From Amoebophrya sp. A120 (Eukaryota > Sar > Dinophyceae > Syndiniales > Amoebophryaceae), in contig CAJINV010000012.1 of the NCBI GenBank assembly GCA_905178155.1, positions 3,281,144 through 3,345,143 of the forward strand: a DNA stretch of 64,000 nucleotides, given 5' to 3'. Below, piece by piece: positions 58,026 to 64,000 of the stretch. A program made the position numbers and the translations under genes. Each line of letters starts with the position of its first letter. The first letter of the stretch is position 1. The notes beneath the pieces are model-generated. The model did not search any database and was not told where the DNA came from. It worked only from the letters and a program-made list of their open reading frames with translations.

Positions 58026-61000
58026 ATGGGTGCAGGTTCTTCTTTCGCGCCGCAGACTTCGTACTGCCATGCCTGCGGTTTCCGGCAAACAACCATCGGC
58101 GGCACGTTGAACGAGTGCCAGCATTGTGGAGCGGTGGACACCTTGGAAACCAGGCCGATGTTCACGGAGATTTTGGAGCAAGGGGCAGATGGCGCGGTGA
58201 ATAGAGTAGATGGCGGGGGAACACAAGATGGACCACAAACACGGACGGGCAATGCCGCCGGGAGCGACACCACAACCACTGGTGGAACCAGCCGAAGTCC
58301 AGTCAGAACCAGAAGGAGGAGCAGCACGACAAGGAGCGAGGGAGGAGACAGGGTAAATTACGTTTCCCATTTTCATCTGCTTTCATTTTTGATGTGTGAC
58401 ACAAAATGACACGGGCGCTGAAGATGCCTCCTGTGCCTCGGATAGTACTCTTCTCGTTCTGGATGCAAAAACCACCCAAAAAACGACCAACAGCCTACTC
58501 CCACCGCTGGTGGCCCAAGAAACACAACTACGTCCGACAATTCCGCCACTCTCGGCAGCCAGGACCATTCCGCTTCGGAACAGGAGTCTTCCGGCGAGGA
58601 AGCGCATGTGGATCTTTTGTGGAAAAACCTGCACCGCATTCCGGGCGTGACCGCGACTGGAGATTGCAGCATTTGCTGTACCGAGCTCGCTGTGGATGAT
58701 GATGAAGAAATGAAGAAGAAAGCGTTGGAGCAAGCCGGAGGGGTAGTACAACTGGATGAATCAGGAGACGAAAAAAATAAAAACCTCTTTAAAATCGACG
58801 GCCCCTTCCGCGGTTTCCACTCGCCCTACCCCTTCCGTTGCGACTGGTTTTTCTACCGCGAGAACGCGTTCATGCACCCGAGTCGGGCGGCGGAGGAGAA
58901 TTATTGCATACCCGTGTCGGATATCAACTGTAAAAATGTGTGGGTCTGGACGGATGTAACCTGTGTTGCGCATTTCAGAACACACAAAAATCTCCCATGC
59001 ATAGGTAGCAAAAGCTGCTCACTTTCTGTCACCAAAGTGGGGGATTTGTCATGCGGGTTCGGCATCGCGGAAGCTTCTCGAAACCTGTGATGCTAGAGCT
59101 TCCATGCCAGACCTTCTGCGTCATGCAGAAACAGCATCACTCTTCCAGACCCAGACATTTTTGCATTTGATATCGGAGTATCGGGACGGGAGATTTGTCA
59201 ACTACGACGAAAAGACCGCAATCACCCCCTGCGCTTTGAAGTCCGCGGAAATCGCCGCGAAGCCCTACACGGTGATAAAACTCCCCTGCGGCCACCAATT
59301 CCATGAGGAGTGCTACTCGTCTTGGTTTTTCTCGGCGTCCAATTACAAGAAAACCTGCCCCACCTGCAGGTCCGCACTGCGGCCGAACGCGCGGCCGCCA
59401 GATATGGCGTTCTCAAATGTTACATTCTCAGCTGTTACATGATTTGTCATGCAAAAACACTATCACTCTTAACACGATCAAGCCTTCTCCGCATAACAAC
59501 TTCTCGACGCGCTAGGTAGCATTATACTCTGCTCCAAACCTGTAATGCAAAAGGCGCAACGTTTTCCCTTTCACTTTTGCCATTCTTGCATACAAATTTC
59601 ATGTAACAGTTGAAAATGTAACGTTTGAGAACGCCATACCAGAGGAACGCCAAGCGGCGCGGAACGCGGCAAACGGGATAAGTACCGGGACGGACAACGA
59701 GCCCCACGCGTTTCTCCGGGCGGCGCGGGAGTTTTTCGAAACTTTCAACCAAGCGACCCGAGCGGCGCACAGTTCGCTGCTGCGTGTGTTCGAGGCGCAG
59801 CGGGAACGGCATGCGCGGGAGCTGGAGGAGCGGAACAGGGGGAACAGTGAGGAATCGAGTGGGATTGACGAGGCGAATTTGGTGGTCAGTTCGGAGAGAA
59901 CCAGGATGAACAGAAGTGGTGGTGATGAAGGTGAAACCGACAACAATTTGAATTCTACGAGGAGGGGACACCAGCCGTACACAGTCCTGCAGCCACCTCG
60001 AAACAACAGCAGCTCGGCGAACCAACCGACGCGAGGAGAAACCCAGGCTGCCAGGCAAAATAGCGCGATCAGCCAGCACATTCAGATCATGCCGTTTCTG
60101 GAGCAGCAGCCCCAAGAAGGAGGTGCTAATTCGGACACGACCGTTTATCCTTTCGGGGATGGAGAAGAGCAAGATGGTAGCGTCAGCAACTCCAGCAGCC
60201 GAGCGACGCCAAATAACAGTGTCGGAGGTTCTTCTTTCTTCGGTGCTGCTACATCGGGACCAAGACAAGCCAACTCTAGTACCTCGAACAGCAACAGCAA
60301 CACAAGTACGACATCTACAAATAATCGGCGCACGCGCACATCGCACCAAATCCGGTTAACACCGCTACGATCCGAGGACCTGCCGGAGGGAAGAGGGACG
60401 GCGTTCTACTTCGAGCTAATCGAGCAGGAGGAGGAGGACGTGGATGAGGATACGGCGACTGCGGCGGAGCAAGACGGTATAATTACTCAACCACGGGTCG
60501 AAAATCCGTGGATTCGCGGTGGCGGCGGTGTGGTTCCTAGTACAACTTCTGCGCGAAATTCATCTAGAGCGACGAGTACGAGGAATAGTGTAGATAGGGG
60601 AAGTGAAGAGAGCAATGCCGCTACAACAGCTTCCACCGTAGCTAGCGCAGGTCTGACCGCGACGACAATAGGGGCGCCAGAGGTTGATGTTGAAGACGGA
60701 CGACGGTCAGCAACAGCATCGTCTTCAAGTCCGACGAACAAGAAGGCACCCCGAGCTGGTGCTGAAGCTGCGGGTGCAACGTCTACTCCGAAAGGACGGG
60801 AGAAAGAGCGCGTCGGTGGAGAGTTGATGCAGGAGAAAAGTTCAAAGAAAAGGAAAACTACACCTACTCGCTACAGTGCCGACCATGCGGCAGCAGCAAA
60901 GAAGGGAAGAGATATACGAAAACGCACTATCGGTATAAACAGCGACTCGGACGACGAGAATGACGCTGCGCTACAGGCCTTCCTCGGAGTCGGGGGTAAC

Positions 61001-63661
61001 GACGGGGGAATGTTGCAGTCATCTTCAGCTGCTGGCAGCAACAGCAACTCAAGTTCATCATCAAGCAGTAGTAGCAGCTCCGGCCGCTTGGAAGACTACC
61101 AACTTCTCCCCTCGAAGCTCGTTTCCAATGCCTACAGAAGCAAGATGCAGAGGGAGGACGATGAAGATTTCGATTTCCAGCCTCGCGGCCAGCAACAGAT
61201 GAATCACAAGAAGAAAAAAACTTCCACCGCCCTAGGTGGTGCTCGCGGCGGCCTACATCAGTTTTTACCCGGAGCTGCTCGTCCTCCAGCATCTTCCTCT
61301 TCCTCGAGTCTTGCGTTTTTTGACGCGCCGACGCCGGACTGTCAATCGACCATCGACGGCGAGGAGGACGAGCTTCTCGAAGATGTCGCTACAACCGCTG
61401 GAGGGGATCTGTACTCCTCTTCGGCAACAACGGTTTCATTATTGAAAACACCACTCTTCTCCCCGAGTCTGCAGTCCGAGCACGAAGAATATATGTTGCT
61501 GCAGGAACAGCAGAAACAGAAAACGAAGACCGCATCTTCGCCCGAAGCGGAGTTACGGAGGAAAGAACGGCAGGCGCTGATCACCGGAAGAAATATCGCT
61601 GATTTGGATGAAGACCCAGGTCGTGGTTTTTTGTCAAAGCGCGAAACACTGCAACCCTCCAGAGTGCCGTCGACCAGTCCGCAAGATAACGACCGCGGAA
61701 CAAGCGGGGTTCTGATGAACAAGCAACATCTGGCCGCTACCACGCCCGCGTCTTTGAGCTTACTCGGTGGTGGCGCGGGAAGTAGCTTGGCGACTGGACG
61801 AGGGGGAGCAACAGCAGCTGCTGTGTCGTCAAGTGGTGGAAGTGCTGGGGGCAGCAATTTTCTGAATAGCACGGGGTCAGCAGTAACTTTACCACCTTCG
61901 CGGAACAAAGCTCCGGTTGTTCTCCCTGACCGGACTCCGTCATCTTCGTCTCTCATTTCGGCCAACGGGGAAACAGCAGCGGCAGCTGCAGGGGAACAAG
62001 ATCTTCTAGTACCGAAAGAGAACAAAAAGAAGATGAAAATAGGACAAAGAGCGTTTGCGTTGCGCGAAGAGGTGACCAGTAGTCTCTCCCCGGCGGACGA
62101 AGAGCCTACGATGACGTATCGCTGTCCTCAGACGGAGGTTTTACACCAGGGTGTGGATTTCAGGCCTGATTCTTTCTGCGGCAGCACTGCTTCTGCATCA
62201 TCATCTTCTCCGAGCAAAGGTGGTGCAACACGAAGTAATTCCGGCGAACAGAGACAAGAACTGCAGTTGCTGACTTCGTGCCACGCGGCGAAGGGTTTGT
62301 TAAGGGTAAACGCGCGGGGCGGATTGAATTCTTCGACATCGAGCACAACAAGCAGCGGCACAACATCTTCAAACTGTAGTCCAGTGTGGGGGTCCGAGCA
62401 TTTTCTCGGGTCGGGCAAAGTGGATGTGCAGGGGATTGCGCGAATGACGCTGCCTCTAGAAGTAGTCGGGGAAAATGGTAAAACTAAAACTGACAGCGAA
62501 AGAAGTAGAACACACATCCCGTTCATCGTTCTCTGCCACACCAACCAGGACCGGGTCATTTTGGCGCAGGAAGATGAACCTATTACAACGTCGGCGGGGA
62601 TGAGTCAGAAGACATCCTCATCGTCATCCACTGCGTGTGCCTTCGCACTCACCGGCATCCGAAAACCGGCAGGGGTTTGCTGGAGTGAGAAGCAGAAAAC
62701 GCTCTACGTCACCGCGGCGCACGCAGTGTTCGCTTTCAAGTTTGCACTGGAGCATGCGAGACTGGACGAAGGAACAAATGCAAATAACGAGAACTATCAA
62801 CAAAAGAACATGAACGATACGACTAGTACCAACCGCCTTCTGTTCTACCCAGAGCAAAGTCTAACGCCTAACGCGACCTCGGAAGATCTGCTCAGAACTG
62901 TCAAAGACGGAGCTGTATTTTCAGCGGCCGACTTTGGCCAATCAGCAGGTAGTACATCAACCACCACCTCCGACCAGATTCTCCCCTGCCTCTGCACCTC
63001 AACAGGTCAAGTTACAGAAATAAATCAACACCAGCCAAATAAACCCTCCAGCACGACGTGGTCTCCCCACTATCAATTGAAAGTCACACGACAACTGCTG
63101 CTCGGGTCCGGGAAGCGCGGCTCGACTCTACGCTCCCTCGCTTTCCCTTCGCAGATTGTGGTAGACGAAAAGCAGTCAACGTTGTTCATAGCGGATACCT
63201 TCAACGACCGGATTCTGAAGCTGGACTTAGCCACGAACCACTGCACGATCGCGATGGGGAGGGGGTTTTTAAGGAATTTGAAAAACCCACGGGGGGTTTG
63301 TTTGTCCAAAGACAGCAGTCTACTGTTCGTCGCCGACACGGGGGGACAAAGGATTTTGCAGACGCCGATAGCTGCGAACCAGACTTCTGGAGGTGAAAGA
63401 ACCATGCAAACATCTTCTTCGACGACAGGACCATTAATATCTGCCGGTGAAACTACAACGACCACAGCCGTAACAACGACCACCAGATTTTCATCCGCAG
63501 CGACAGGAGGCGTAACTACAAACCCTGTGACGTCCATTGAGGGAGATTCCCCTTGGATCCGACCTTGCTGTTTAATGGTGGATAGCAACTTTCTCTACGT
63601 CTCGGACAAGAACCGACTGTCACGGGTTTTAGTGGAAGAAGCGTCGGAATCGGTGATATGA
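58026..63661 (+). CDS. RING-H2 / NHL-repeat protein, probable E3 ubiquitin ligase
   Basis: Exons 58026-58352, 58446-58921, 59178-59402 and 59644-63661 sum to exactly 1,682 codons. ATG 58026 (context GCCATGG). A small zinc ribbon opens the protein (CHACG...CQHCG, residues 14-36). A RING-H2 follows: first pair CSIC near residue 182, then PCGHQFHEEC and CPTC near residues 304-330, so about 120 residues separate the second and third ligands, far more than usual. A helical stretch (FEAQRERHARELEERNRG) and about 1,000 low-complexity residues come next. The C-terminus has NHL-type strands (GVCWSEKQKTLYV, QSTLFIADTFNDRILKLDL, RGVCLSKDSSLLFVADTGGQ, NFLYVSDKNRLS). RING plus NHL recalls TRIM-NHL ligases. 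Intron 58353-58445 is GT...TAG; two introners split the RING. Confidence 0.75.
58922..59172 (+). mobile_element. introner element, family A
   Basis: 251 bp, TATCAACTG...CATTTGATA. Perfect duplication TCGGA. It lies within the extended RING loop. Removal gives P-V-S-E-Y-R-D-G-R. Confidence 0.94.
59403..59638 (-). mobile_element. introner element, family C, reversed
   Basis: 236 bp. Perfect duplication CCAGA. It lies just past the last RING cysteines. Removal gives A-R-P-P-E-E-R-Q-A-A. Confidence 0.94.
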
Positions 63662-64000
63662 GGTTCGGATAGTGGTTTCCAGCAACAAACGTGGTTTCGA
63701 TCAACGGCAAGAACTTTTTCGGGATGATGCTACGATGTTGCGCGGTTCAGGAAAGGCACTATGTGTGAGTGGTTATTCATAAATCATATTCATCTTCACA
63801 AGAAAACTTCAACTTGATTGAATTTAGAATGTGATCTCGTTTCGGTTTCCGTTTCTGTTTCTTTTCGTCAGCCAGTTTCGGCGTCGAGACGACACATCTA
63901 AAGATTGCTGCAGATCATGACACGGGTTGTCAGGATGAACGTCGCACTTTGTGTTTCCAAACCTAACGAAAGTAGTTTTTGAAACAAGAATGGAGAACAA
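63662..64000. other. 3' flank, no gene recognised
   Basis: Sequence after the RING/NHL stop codon to the window edge; nothing recognised. Confidence 0.5.

Noticed and set aside
2402-59172. Recurring peptides such as K-M-S-G-S-G-R, C-L-G-L-E-E and V-W-V-W-K in many reading frames
   Set aside because: They are translations of the family A terminal repeat, not a protein domain.

Overview
The window looks like nuclear DNA of a flagellated protist, most likely a parasitic (syndinian, Amoebophrya-like) dinoflagellate. Every gene I can support lies on the + strand across 64 kb, which fits the unidirectional gene arrays of dinoflagellates. There is an IFT172 gene, coding regions are rich in Ser/Asn/Gly runs, and exons are broken by many short introns. 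The genus is inference; no rRNA, tRNA or spliced-leader gene was recognised to test it.

The dominant signal is 45 short inverted-repeat elements (150-321 bp; one is 920 bp because of an inner insertion). Nearly all start TAT and end ATA and are flanked by 5-bp direct repeats: 29 perfect, 13 with one mismatch, 3 weak. Forty-three sit inside coding sequence, one at the 5' edge of an intron, and one just past a stop codon. Removing an element plus one repeat copy restores the reading frame almost every time, so they act as introns without obvious GT-AG ends (introner elements). I sort them by the inner part of the terminal repeat: A (TGTCTGGGTCTGGAAGA, 21 copies), B (AAAAGTATCGTACTCGTA, 6), C (TCAAATGTTACATTCTCAA, 5), D (GAGTAAAAACGTACCCAC, 3), E (CCCACAGAAAAAGACCGACA, 2), F (AAATCCCCCCTCCCCATAT, 2) and singletons G to L. 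As I recall, inverted-repeat introners have been reported in Amoebophrya; the detail here is read from this sequence. + and - on element entries give orientation within a family.

Layout: 3' end of an unknown gene (1-1094); small ubiquitin-like protein (2319-3591); NEDD1-like WD40 protein (4225-8017); a 1.9-kb foldback element with a 12-bp target duplication (8176-10085); a coiled-coil protein with repeated F-x-P motifs (10794-16514), whose first intron holds a decayed exon copy and a GC-rich insert; a possible small secreted protein (17509-18015); a 2-kb GC-rich block (about 18225-20110); IFT172 (20884-32116); two membrane proteins (32854-33609, 34038-35644); a DOT1-like methyltransferase (36671-40646); a large unknown protein (41735-45856) followed by an E element carrying a nested 745-bp insertion; a single-pass membrane protein (47907-49028); an ABCG half-transporter (50009-52450); a doubtful small ORF (53251-53505); an HMG-box/TFIIS-domain protein (54141-56519); and a RING-H2/NHL protein (58026-63661).

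The genes do not form one pathway. IFT172 and perhaps the NEDD1-like and F-x-P proteins point to flagellum or microtubule biology; the DOT1-like, HMG/TFIIS and RING/NHL proteins point to chromatin, transcription and ubiquitin. What unites the window is the invasion of coding sequence by TAT...ATA elements.
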